7,618 bases of DNA. Source: JAHFLF01 sp964560145 (lineage in GTDB: Bacteria > Patescibacteriota > Minisyncoccia > UBA6257 > 1-14-0-10-44-23). Under the pieces are notes generated by a model. That model worked only from the letters and a program-made list of their open reading frames with translations. It was not told where the DNA came from and searched no databases. How positions within the stretch are numbered: the first letter of the stretch is position 1; each line of letters begins with the position of its first letter. The stretch spans positions 1-7,618 of the forward strand of contig CAZLKS010000035.1 in the NCBI GenBank assembly GCA_964560145.1, read 5' to 3'. This document shows positions 1-7,400 of this stretch, in pieces. Position numbers and translations under genes: made by a program.

Positions 1-52
1 TTTCGTATTTCGTAGCGTACACGTATTTTCGTACATGTTAGTACTTTGTAGC
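1..52. other. Region after ftsQ with CGTA repeats and a possible next start
   Basis: The sequence after the ftsQ stop is dense in CGTA. TTTCGTA occurs twice in tandem at 1-14, and related units follow to position 33. On the minus strand an ATG at 36-34 opens a frame of 12 codons (MYENTCTLRNTK) that runs off the left edge. This does not look like the start of FtsA, and no ribosome site is evident, so whether a gene begins here cannot be decided from this window. Confidence 0.4.
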
Positions 53-832
53 CTATTTGGGCTTGGTGAATGCCCGGTTTTCTACCGTCAGATTTACGTA
101 CTCAAGTTTCGAAAGTCCTGGCTTTTGAATAAAGCGCGCTAGGGCTGGAAGTGCCGTTGGTGTTGGGTCGAAGCGAAGACTGAAGAGTATTCGACTACCC
201 TGCGCCGTTGTGATGATGAGTTCTTGCAGGCTTCGATGAATTGCAACTTTTACAATATTCATACTGAGAGCCTGCGTGCCGTCTAAAATTTTTTTTACGA
301 TTGAGAACGTCTCTGTGGCGAGCACTGTGTTGCCAATTGATCCGACTGGCTCAGCATCATCAAAAACGGTTTGCACGAGTTGCCCGTCTGCGACCGGTGC
401 GGGTTCAAAAATGACACCATTTGTATCTACCCAGTAACAATTTTCGTTGGTACCGCACCAGACGACGTAGCGTTCGCGCGGAGCCACTGTTATGGTAATG
501 CCTCTGTCCCAAAATGACTTTGTGACACTGATTGTGGCGATGCGTGGGGTTGAGTAGGTTAACTTTTCTGACCACGCTAACCAGTTATCGGCACCCAGCC
601 ATCCGTGGGAGCTCGCCGCAACCTGCGCTTTAAGTGTCGTGATAAGTACAGACTCGTCGATTCCATTTGCGTTTATAACTCGTAGTGACCCAACCTTGAA
701 GAGCGGTGAGCCGGTAAAGAGATATACGACGCCGGTCAGGATGAGTATTACGGCACTAAAGTAACCGTAGAGTCTGAGGCGACGAAAAAAGGTGCGACGA
801 GTCTCGAGACGTGAAGAGTTCCTTAAAGTCAT
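53..832 (-). CDS. ftsQ: Cell-division protein FtsQ/DivIB
   Basis: Bitopic inner-membrane protein of the divisome. In known systems FtsQ/DivIB bridges FtsB/FtsL and the septal peptidoglycan synthases. The 259 residues have the expected build. Residues 1-21 are a short basic cytoplasmic tail rich in Arg. Residues 22-41 are a single hydrophobic membrane segment. A POTRA-like region follows from about 44, with the typical opening FKVGSLRVINANGIDE. A beta domain from about 100 contains APRERYVVW (117-125) and WVDTNGVIF (134-142), matching the family pattern in which a substrate-like strand is followed by a (V)D..GV.F turn. Two cysteines (C126, C132) sit close together in the beta domain. The ATG is 2 nt past the alr stop (TAG, GT, ATG) with no clear Shine-Dalgarno, so translation may be coupled to alr. 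The family assignment rests on architecture and motifs, because FtsQ diverges strongly in sequence. The position after ddl and alr in a murein cluster supports it. Confidence 0.87.
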   Translation of the reverse strand: MTLRNSSRLETRRTFFRRLRLYGYFSAVILILTGVVYLFTGSPLFKVGSLRVINANGIDESVLITTLKAQVAASSHGWLGADNWLAWSEKLTYSTPRIATISVTKSFWDRGITITVAPRERYVVWCGTNENCYWVDTNGVIFEPAPVADGQLVQTVFDDAEPVGSIGNTVLATETFSIVKKILDGTQALSMNIVKVAIHRSLQELIITTAQGSRILFSLRFDPTPTALPALARFIQKPGLSKLEYVNLTVENRAFTKPK

Positions 833-834
833 AC

Positions 835-1962
835 CTATAGTATAACTCGTTCAATCAAAGGATTTAATCTCGTGATGAGCTCGTACGGCGAAGTATTCGC
901 ACGACTAGCGATTTCTCGAGCAGAGAGAACTTCTTCCTTGTCGGTGCCAATGAGGGTCACGGGATTACCCGTCTGGCAAACAACGTCTGTTACGTCGATA
1001 ACAGTCATGTCCATCGATACGCGGCCAATTATTTTACATCGTTTCCCATTCACGAGAATGCTGCCGTTCGATGAAAGAATCCAGGGTAGTCCATGCCAAT
1101 ATCCAATCGGCACAATAGCAATTCTTGTTGCTCGCGTTACACGTTCGGTCATGTCGTAACCAACATACTCCCCTTTTTCGATGCTCTTTATTTCACTAAT
1201 AATTGATTTCCAAGATAGAATCGGCCGTAATGCGAGCTTATCAGCCAGTTGAACCTCGAGTTCCTTCGATGGGTAGAGGCCAAATAGTCCAATGCCTATT
1301 CGGACTGCGTCAAGGTGGTATTTCGGGTTAATAAGTGTGCCGCCCGTTGCTGCAATGTGCACAATTATCTTTTTATATCCTACGTCCTTGAATAAGCGAA
1401 CCGCCTTTTCGAACTCGGCGAATTGTCTTTCGGAGAAAGTTGGATAGTTGAGGTCTTTCGCGCTGGCAAAATGCGAAAAAATACCGGTGACGCGAATTGC
1501 ATTCTTTTTGCAGTACGTAATCAGCGACGGAATATCCTTACCATAGAAACCTTGGCGGTGCATACCTGAATCGATTTTGATGTGAATGTTCGGACGGCGC
1601 GTCGAATCAGGTATTTCCTGAACAAGCGCATTGAGTGCATCAAAATTAGAAATAGAGATGGTAATATCGGGGTCAGTTGCCTGTTTCGCTACGCTCGAAA
1701 GCGTTGGTCCGAGTACTAAAATTGGTTTTGTGATGCCCTCGCGGCGCAGCTTGAGACCCTCGATAACGCTATCAACACAGAAGCCGTCAACACCTGGATT
1801 TGCAGCTTTACTGAATGAGACAAGGCCATGTCCGTAGGCGTTTGATTTTACTACAGCCCAAAGTTGTGTCTTTTTTGAAATCATTTTGCGGAAGGTTTGA
1901 ACGTTTGCAGCCAGTGCCGCCGTGTCGATTTCAATCCATGTTTTTTGTTGTTTATGCATCAT
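835..1962 (-). CDS. alr: Alanine racemase (PLP-dependent)
   Basis: Interconverts L- and D-alanine in the cytoplasm and supplies D-Ala to the ligase encoded just upstream. At 375 residues it is normal length for the fold-type III racemase (N-terminal TIM barrel plus C-terminal beta domain). The PLP-binding lysine is K39 in AVVKSNAYGHG. Other recognisable sites are KIDSGMHR (R136, which in the Geobacillus enzyme contacts the catalytic tyrosine), the HFA motif at H164, RIGIGLFGLYP (R221, facing the PLP ring nitrogen), the second catalytic base Y269 in YVGYDMT, and GRVSMDMT (M317, D318) in the C-terminal domain. One deviation is GYWHG at 287-291, where most members have GYADG. The start is one of two consecutive ATGs (1960-1962 and 1957-1959), 6 nt after the ddl stop. 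An AGGA lies too far upstream (17 nt) to be a convincing ribosome site. Co-transcription with the ligase is very likely. Confidence 0.96.
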   Translation of the reverse strand: MMHKQQKTWIEIDTAALAANVQTFRKMISKKTQLWAVVKSNAYGHGLVSFSKAANPGVDGFCVDSVIEGLKLRREGITKPILVLGPTLSSVAKQATDPDITISISNFDALNALVQEIPDSTRRPNIHIKIDSGMHRQGFYGKDIPSLITYCKKNAIRVTGIFSHFASAKDLNYPTFSERQFAEFEKAVRLFKDVGYKKIIVHIAATGGTLINPKYHLDAVRIGIGLFGLYPSKELEVQLADKLALRPILSWKSIISEIKSIEKGEYVGYDMTERVTRATRIAIVPIGYWHGLPWILSSNGSILVNGKRCKIIGRVSMDMTVIDVTDVVCQTGNPVTLIGTDKEEVLSAREIASRANTSPYELITRLNPLIERVIL

Positions 1963-1968
1963 ACATTT

Positions 1969-4329
1969 TTATTGCGATATCCTAATTATCATTTCGAGGA
2001 ATTCCTTTGGGTAGAGCGGGATTGGCTCGGCGAGCGCCTGATGGAAGAGTACGGTTGAAGCGGTTAGACCTGGGAGTGTATTCACCTCGATTACTTTTAT
2101 ATTACCCGTAGTCCGTTCTATAAAGGTGTCGATGCGGGCATAGCCATGGATTCCGAGCTGCGTTGCAAGCAATTCGAGATTTTTTCGCGCCTTCCGGATT
2201 GCTTGTGTCGAGATAAGATTTTCGGGCGGCGGCGTAATATTAACTCCAGTACCACCTTGAAACTTCTCCTCTAGACTTAGAATAGCACCTTCGGCCACGG
2301 TAATGCTTGGTTGGAGCGCCTGCAACTTCCCCTGATCTTCGATGACTCCTACCGTTATCTCAATCCATCCAGTTTTTGGTGTATGTTTCAGTTGGTTGTT
2401 TTTCACGCGGAGAATGTCCGTTTCGATATACTGCTCATACACAATCTCGCTCGGTGCCTCGCGTGGCATCTCGATAATTCCTGTTTGATATTTAAATGTT
2501 TTAACGGGAATGTGTGTTGCACCGCTTCGCATGAGACGAAGATAGTGCTTGAGCTCCGCCGCTCCTGCAAGACGAACAACACCAGATGAGCAGCCATCAA
2601 ACCGTGGTTTGACGATGAGTGTTTTTGAATTGAGTTCGCGGATAACTGCCTTCCAGTCTACGTCGATTTCGAGCGGAAACGAGAGCGATGGAATGCTGGC
2701 GACCCCAGGAATCTTGAGTTCCTGAATGGTGCGAGCGGTTACGTATTTATCGATACAGATTTTTGAGGTCGCAGAACTGCTGCCGTTGTATCGAATGCCA
2801 GCCTTATCAAGCATTAACTGCATAGTCCCGTTCTCGCCGATGCCGCCGTGGAGTGCAAGAAAAACATATGTTGATTTCTTGATAAAATCAGCGAGGCTCA
2901 TTTTCTGTGGCAGAAAGAATGCCTCGGTTGCATCAGTCGACTCGAGAGCAAGCGACATTTTTACTTTCTCGACAAGTGCGGCAAGTCGCTTCGAATCGCT
3001 TTCGGCGTTTTCGCAGTTTTGTAGAATTTCTTCGACGGTATGATTGAGTGCAAGTGCATAGGGCAGTTTCCAGACGTATCCGTTCAGGTCAAGCAAGTAT
3101 GGCTGTGGTTCGTATTGTTCAGATTCCCTTAGCTTAAGCCAGACGTTCGTGCCACTCATGAGTGACACCTGCCGCTCCGAGGTCTGTCCACCGAACAAAA
3201 CATTCACATGCTTTCTTCGCGATTTACCATTTGCCATTTGCGATTTGTCAGGCGGCATCACGATGCCATTTCGCCGACAGGCGGACCTAACAATAAATCG
3301 CAGGAGGTCAGCATGGCTCATGCCGAGACGTGAGGCCTGCTGAAAAATAAAGCTGTTTTGCTCCATGCCGCTTATCGTATTGAAATCCGAGAACCAAATA
3401 GTACCGTCTTCAAAAACCCAACCATCAAGACGTGCGAAGTCGTGCATGCCAAAGAGCGTAAACAGCTGCTGCGCCTGTACCTGAATTTTTTCGATGACCT
3501 CGTTGCTGAATCGCGGCGGACAATGGTAAGTGACGCGATTTGTTGGTAGGTATTTTTTTCGAAAGTCGAAAATCTGATGAGCAGTGTAGTCAGTCTCTAT
3601 CTCGGTTGGCAGAATGCAGACAGGCATCCCGAACTTATTTTCGAGAATAACCGCGGTGAATTCGACTCCTTGTGCGAACTGCTCAATGACGACACGCGTA
3701 TCCATTCTCTTGCTAAAGAGAAGCCGTACCTTTTCGAGTGCCTCACTCGGCGTGCTAACGGAGAATACGCCGATACTTGAACCTCCATTAGCTGGCTTCA
3801 CAACTGCTCTTTCGATTTTGTGCAGCCTAAAAAAATCTTTGATTATTTTTTCGTGGTCGGTGTGATATATCTTAAGTACGGCTGATGGAAGTGCAAAAAA
3901 GCCCGCACGCCGAATCGCTTGATTACTTTCAAACTTATCGAAAACTTTTCGACACGATGTCGAACCGCTGCCGACAAAAGGAATGGAGTTTTTTTCGAGA
4001 AAGGATTGAATCCCGCCATCTTCGCCGTATTGTCCATGCATAGCCGGGAAAACAATATCAAGTTTTTTGAGTTCAGCGATGAAAGCTTTTTGATTGAGCG
4101 CGAAAGCAGTTTGACTGAGCTTAAAATCGAAGTCTGAGGGGGTATTTGAATAAAGCTGCGCCTTGCTTATCCGGAAGGCGTTCTTTTTCTGGTCGAGATA
4201 AAACGGAACAACCTCAATCTGATTAGTATCAAGATAGGTCAAAACAGACCGAGCCGAATTAAGCGAAATGCCTTTTTCGAGCGATGGCCCTCCGCAAATC
4301 ACGCCGATTTTGAATGTTTTTACGCTCAT
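1969..4329 (-). CDS. ddl: Tandem D-alanine--D-alanine ligase (two fused Ddl units)
   Basis: ATP-grasp ligase forming D-Ala-D-Ala for the peptidoglycan stem peptide. Its 786 residues hold two complete Ddl units; ordinary Ddl is 300-380 residues. Unit 1 (about 6-350): CGGPSLEKGISL with E18, HGQYGEDG (98-105), ATP-binding KPANGGSSIG (K178, S184, S185), E216 and E223, omega-loop FDFRKKY (K259, Y260), ARLD (R300, D302), Mg-site D315-x-N317 and S326. The metal position is Asp where E. coli DdlB has E270. Unit 2 (about 374-786): FGGQTSERQVSL with E385, HGGIGENG (494-501), DK (527-528), KPRFDGCSSG (K574), EEKFQGGTG, ARID (R732, D734), IEVN (E748, N750). Here the positions of DdlB S150, Y216 and E187 appear to be C580, F690 and I639. 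Unit 2 also has a longer N-lobe (about 430-485) and an extra segment at 604-627, so it is not a recent copy of unit 1. The 25-residue linker (348-372) is repeat-derived. It opens the ddl-alr-ftsQ unit behind a promoter. No Shine-Dalgarno is visible at the ATG. From memory, land-plant plastid DDL has the same double arrangement. Confidence 0.95.
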   Translation of the reverse strand: MSVKTFKIGVICGGPSLEKGISLNSARSVLTYLDTNQIEVVPFYLDQKKNAFRISKAQLYSNTPSDFDFKLSQTAFALNQKAFIAELKKLDIVFPAMHGQYGEDGGIQSFLEKNSIPFVGSGSTSCRKVFDKFESNQAIRRAGFFALPSAVLKIYHTDHEKIIKDFFRLHKIERAVVKPANGGSSIGVFSVSTPSEALEKVRLLFSKRMDTRVVIEQFAQGVEFTAVILENKFGMPVCILPTEIETDYTAHQIFDFRKKYLPTNRVTYHCPPRFSNEVIEKIQVQAQQLFTLFGMHDFARLDGWVFEDGTIWFSDFNTISGMEQNSFIFQQASRLGMSHADLLRFIVRSACRRNGIVMPPDKSQMANGKSRRKHVNVLFGGQTSERQVSLMSGTNVWLKLRESEQYEPQPYLLDLNGYVWKLPYALALNHTVEEILQNCENAESDSKRLAALVEKVKMSLALESTDATEAFFLPQKMSLADFIKKSTYVFLALHGGIGENGTMQLMLDKAGIRYNGSSSATSKICIDKYVTARTIQELKIPGVASIPSLSFPLEIDVDWKAVIRELNSKTLIVKPRFDGCSSGVVRLAGAAELKHYLRLMRSGATHIPVKTFKYQTGIIEMPREAPSEIVYEQYIETDILRVKNNQLKHTPKTGWIEITVGVIEDQGKLQALQPSITVAEGAILSLEEKFQGGTGVNITPPPENLISTQAIRKARKNLELLATQLGIHGYARIDTFIERTTGNIKVIEVNTLPGLTASTVLFHQALAEPIPLYPKEFLEMIIRISQ
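3219..3246 (-). repeat. Four tandem heptamers inside the ddl linker
   Basis: Four perfectly adjacent 7-nt units are read on the minus strand: two AAATCGC units flank AAATGGC and AAATGGT. They encode residues 362-371 of the tandem ligase (KSQMANGKSR), between the two catalytic units. Because 28 is not a multiple of 3, a change of one repeat unit would break the frame. From memory, AAATGGC/AAATCGC-type heptamer strings are common in the intergenic DNA of several uncultivated bacterial genomes, so this looks like noncoding repeat material read as linker. Confidence 0.8.
3248..3285. repeat. GC-rich double hairpin next to the heptamer array
   Basis: Two small perfect stems lie side by side on either strand: GGCAT, loop CACG, ATGCC (3254-3267), and CGCC, loop GACA, GGCG (3272-3283). 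They are bracketed by near-identical direct copies, TCAGGCGG at 3248 and ACAGGCGG at 3277. The region encodes ligase residues about 349-361 (through ACRRNGIVMPPD). Its GC content is above that of the flanks, and it resembles short palindromic intergenic repeats. It could be an inserted element, but the stems are short enough that chance is not excluded. Confidence 0.45.
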
Positions 4330-4363
4330 TCTTGCAAAAAACTATTAAGTAATAAACATTGCT

Positions 4364-4392
4364 ATTATATGACAAAATAGCCCTCTTGCCTA
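4364..4392 (-). promoter_or_regulatory. Predicted sigma-70-type promoter of ddl-alr-ftsQ
   Basis: On the minus strand a perfect TATAAT (-10) lies at 4369-4364. Exactly 17 nt upstream is TAGGCA at 4392-4387, matching TTGACA at 4 of 6 positions. The transcript would begin near 4357, leaving a leader of about 28 nt before the ddl ATG. It sits in the only intergenic gap of useful size, immediately before a three-gene unit, which supports the call. There is no experimental start site. Confidence 0.6.
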
Positions 4393-4409
4393 GTATGCGG
4401 GGTTATTTT
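4374..4409 (-). terminator. Imperfect hairpin, possible weak terminator after the large gene
   Basis: In the minus-strand RNA, AAAATAACCC (4409-4400) can pair with GGGCTATTTT (4383-4374) with one A/C mismatch around a 16-nt loop. The right arm ends in four T residues. The stem is AU-rich with only three adjacent GC pairs, so it would be a weak terminator at best. It starts 24 nt after the TAG of the large protein. The loop contains the predicted -35 box of the next promoter, so the same bases may serve both roles. Confidence 0.35.
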
Positions 4410-4432
4410 TAGCTTTTCTTGCAAATTTTCGA

Positions 4433-7400
4433 CTAAATACCGACTACCTTTCCGATTGTTGCTGACTCAGTTATCTCGCTGACAAACTTAGCGGGCATTG
4501 TGTATTCGACGGTTTTGCGGCCTATACCAGGATTATTTGCTGCGCCAAAGGCGCCATCTTCGTATTGACCACCAGGGTTGCGGCTGGCAGGAACCGTCAC
4601 GGTTACATCACCTGCTTCGCCAGCACTACCCTCGGCGATTTGAATTCCCATTGGTGTAGCAAATGCGGCTCGAACAGCTCGTAGAACATATTGCTTAAGT
4701 GTTTGATCGGTCTTTTGAAGTGTTGTGTAGGTTGGCTCGATGAACAGCATTGGTTTTTTGTCGGGGGTGGCGACAAGTTTGACGATACTGCGTCCAATGA
4801 TGGATTCCATAAAATCGGCATTAGATAACGAGGCGATGACGGCGTCGATACCTTCATCGTCTATTCGAGCCTGTGCCTCTGGAGGGAATCGATTAACGTT
4901 GTACAGGTAAATAACCTTGCTGTGTGCGTCGCCCATATAACCGGCGAGAGCCTGGTTGTGGTCGGCGGAGCCTTCGTAATTTTGGCAAGAACCATTTCCT
5001 TCTGGATATTTACCGAGCTGAATCATCATCCGCGGATCATCAGAGAGCAGCACGCCAATGCGGTATTTTTCACTTAATTGGTTTTTTGTTTCAAGGATGC
5101 CGGTAATGGTTTCAATGTCCTGTAGGAAGCTGGCGTTTTTAGCGAAGCGCTGCTTGAGTTCTCGGAGGGCCGAGGTTATCGATTCTCCCCTTTTGGTTGG
5201 CTTTACTAAAATCCGGTTTCGGGCGATATGTTCGGGTGTTAGTTGCGAAAGACGATAGAGAGTGCGGATTGTTGTTAACTCCTTGCGTTCGTTATGTAGC
5301 ACGCCAATGTTTTTTGCTAACGTTTGGGCGGTGATTGCCATCTTTTCGGCAATCTTACTTTGTAGTGCCACCTCGGCTGCTTTTTTCGTTTCGGTTGTTA
5401 CTGTGCGCAGCATTGTAAGCATCTGATTTTGCAGTTCAGGAGGTAACACGACGCCTTCTTTCGGTGCGTTAGTGAGTAGTTCGCCAACAGAATCCAGTGT
5501 CTCGCTTGGTAGATAGGTCGCTAGAAAGTCCAAGGTATCGCGCACCTTTTTGTTGACAGGAAGAGGATTTGCCGCGAGCATGCGAGCTGCATCCTCAAGT
5601 TTTTTTATGTCATTAAAACGAATAAGTGCAGTCACCGCACCCAACTCTTCACCTACGCGCGTTAACTCGTCGTCTATGATTTTACTGCGGTTTTCTGGGT
5701 TAGCGGCAGTAGCCGTAAACGTTTCGCGAAGCTGATTTTGAAGTTTAACGTCGCGCGGGTCTGAATCTTCACTACTCGCAAGATGGCCATGAAGTACCGA
5801 CTCCTGAATACGTTCTGCGACTCGAATTGGTTTATCGGCACCAACCTCCTTCATCATAACCTCGTCATAGAGCATTGCGTCACTCGTTTTCCACGTGGCG
5901 AGCTGTTTGGGGCTTAGGACGGCGAGCTGTTTGGCTGTTACTGGATTTTCGGGATTGTAGCGCCACGCAGCCCATTTTTGATAGGTTGGTGGGTCGAAGT
6001 TTGCTACCATTTCAGCTAAATAATTCTGCGTTTCCTTGTATTCACTGTTAGACATTTTTGAGGCATACAAGAAAATCGGCAGGATAGTACCCCATTCTTT
6101 TAGAAGAAGACGAAGTTTTTCTTCGGTGACGCCACTATGAGGAAGAAGGTCTTTTGCGGCAGAGAGTGTCGCTGTTTCTAATGCGGCGACGGTCTCGCTA
6201 ATGCTTTGCTTACCTGAGAGAATCGAAACTATTTTTCCGTAATGATCCTTCGCAATTAAGCGTGCTACTTCGACATCAAAGTTATTATCATTTCGAGCAT
6301 AAGTGTCCCCTATGATAATCAGTATTTCGAGATATTTTGTAATCAGTTCGAAATCAGACGATTGCGCATTTTCTGCAGTGCTTAATTTGTCGATTGCAGC
6401 TCTGCGTATGGGCTCATTGGTGAGCGATTGAAGTGTAGTTACGGCGTAGAGTAAGGAACTTCTTTCTTGTGAGCCCTTTACCTGAGCGTAAAGTCCATCA
6501 ATGGTTCTGTGAATCTGAGCAGGTTTGCCGGACCCAAGTGTCCACGCCGAAGCAAAGACCTCGTCGGGTATGTGCGGACCATAGGTTTCGCGCAAAACTG
6601 ATGGCAACATTCCGTTTTCTTGTGCTTGAGCGTAGAAGGTGTTGAGTGCCGGAAGCGCCTTGTCGCGTAGACTTTTGCTTGAGATTCCATTTACACCAAG
6701 AAGGAATTTTAATTCTTCTACGAGAAGGGCGGGGTCTTTTTCGTTGCCAAGAGTGTCTGCGGATAAAACAATAGCTTTTAGTGCGTCGGGTATGCCCCTC
6801 GTATGCTTTTGTAGAATGGTCCGAATAATGGCGAGTCGTAATCTGCGATCGAGTGTCTCATTTTGCGCAAGACGGAATAGATAGTCATTAGTGGTCGACT
6901 GATCAAGTTCGAGCAGTGCTCGAAGACTTACCTCTTGTGCAGCGCTTAGCCCTAGGGTTCCGCGCACTTCGCCGTCAGCCGGATTCTCAGAGGTCTTTGT
7001 TTTTGACCGAGCGGTAATGTGACTGACGAGCGCCATAAGAAGCTCGGGGTCGTTTTCTAGCGCCTGCCCCGCAAAAGCAATGGCAATACTTTTGAGTTCG
7101 CGTGGATTAGCCGAGTCAATCAGCTGCCAGAGACCTTCTTTTACTTTTAAATACGTTGAATCTAGGTCTTTCGTCGTATTATTCGTGAGCTTGAAGTCGT
7201 TGAAAAGAACGGCGAACATTAGAAGGCCCTTTCTTTTTTCTTCGGGGGTGGCATCAGTCTTTGCTTGGATTATAGTAGCCTGTTCGAAGAAATAATCACC
7301 ACATTGAGTTATCGCCAGTGCAATTACGTATTGGCTGAGATTCTGATTCTTTGGGTCAGAAAAAAATCGTGCAAGCTCATTTGTGTCGAGTGGTAAGCTA

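Larger units (their letters stand above)
4330..4432. other. Intergenic region between the large gene and ddl
   Basis: This 103-nt AT-rich spacer holds the hairpin and promoter described separately. A 10-nt direct repeat, TTCTTGCAAA on the plus strand, occurs at both ends: 4329-4338, touching the ddl start codon, and 4416-4425, just after the upstream stop. No RNA gene or small reading frame with support is seen. No purine-rich ribosome site precedes the ddl ATG beyond a GCAAGA directly against it. Confidence 0.7.

Noticed and set aside
872..1159. Plus-strand open frame of 95 codons within alr
   Set aside because: It lies antisense to a gene with complete catalytic motifs, and its translation shows no recognisable domain. 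It is a shadow.
1964..1966. ATG at 1966 as an alternative alr start
   Set aside because: It is out of the alr frame and reaches a stop after four codons.
3219..3246. CRISPR array
   Set aside because: The units are 7 nt and directly adjacent with no spacers, and there are no cas genes nearby.
3219..3300. Ddl fusion as an assembly error or frameshift joining two genes
   Set aside because: The frame is continuous with no stop or restart signal at the junction, and the double arrangement is known in other organisms. Read mapping across the repeat would settle it.
2311..4137. Several plus- and minus-strand open frames of 60-105 codons within ddl
   Set aside because: All overlap the ligase frame, whose motifs run unbroken from E18 to N750. 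None has a start signal or family features.
4603..7295. Short open frames overlapping the large gene in other frames
   Set aside because: They are low-complexity, Ser/Arg-rich translations typical of antisense or shifted frames over a long real gene.
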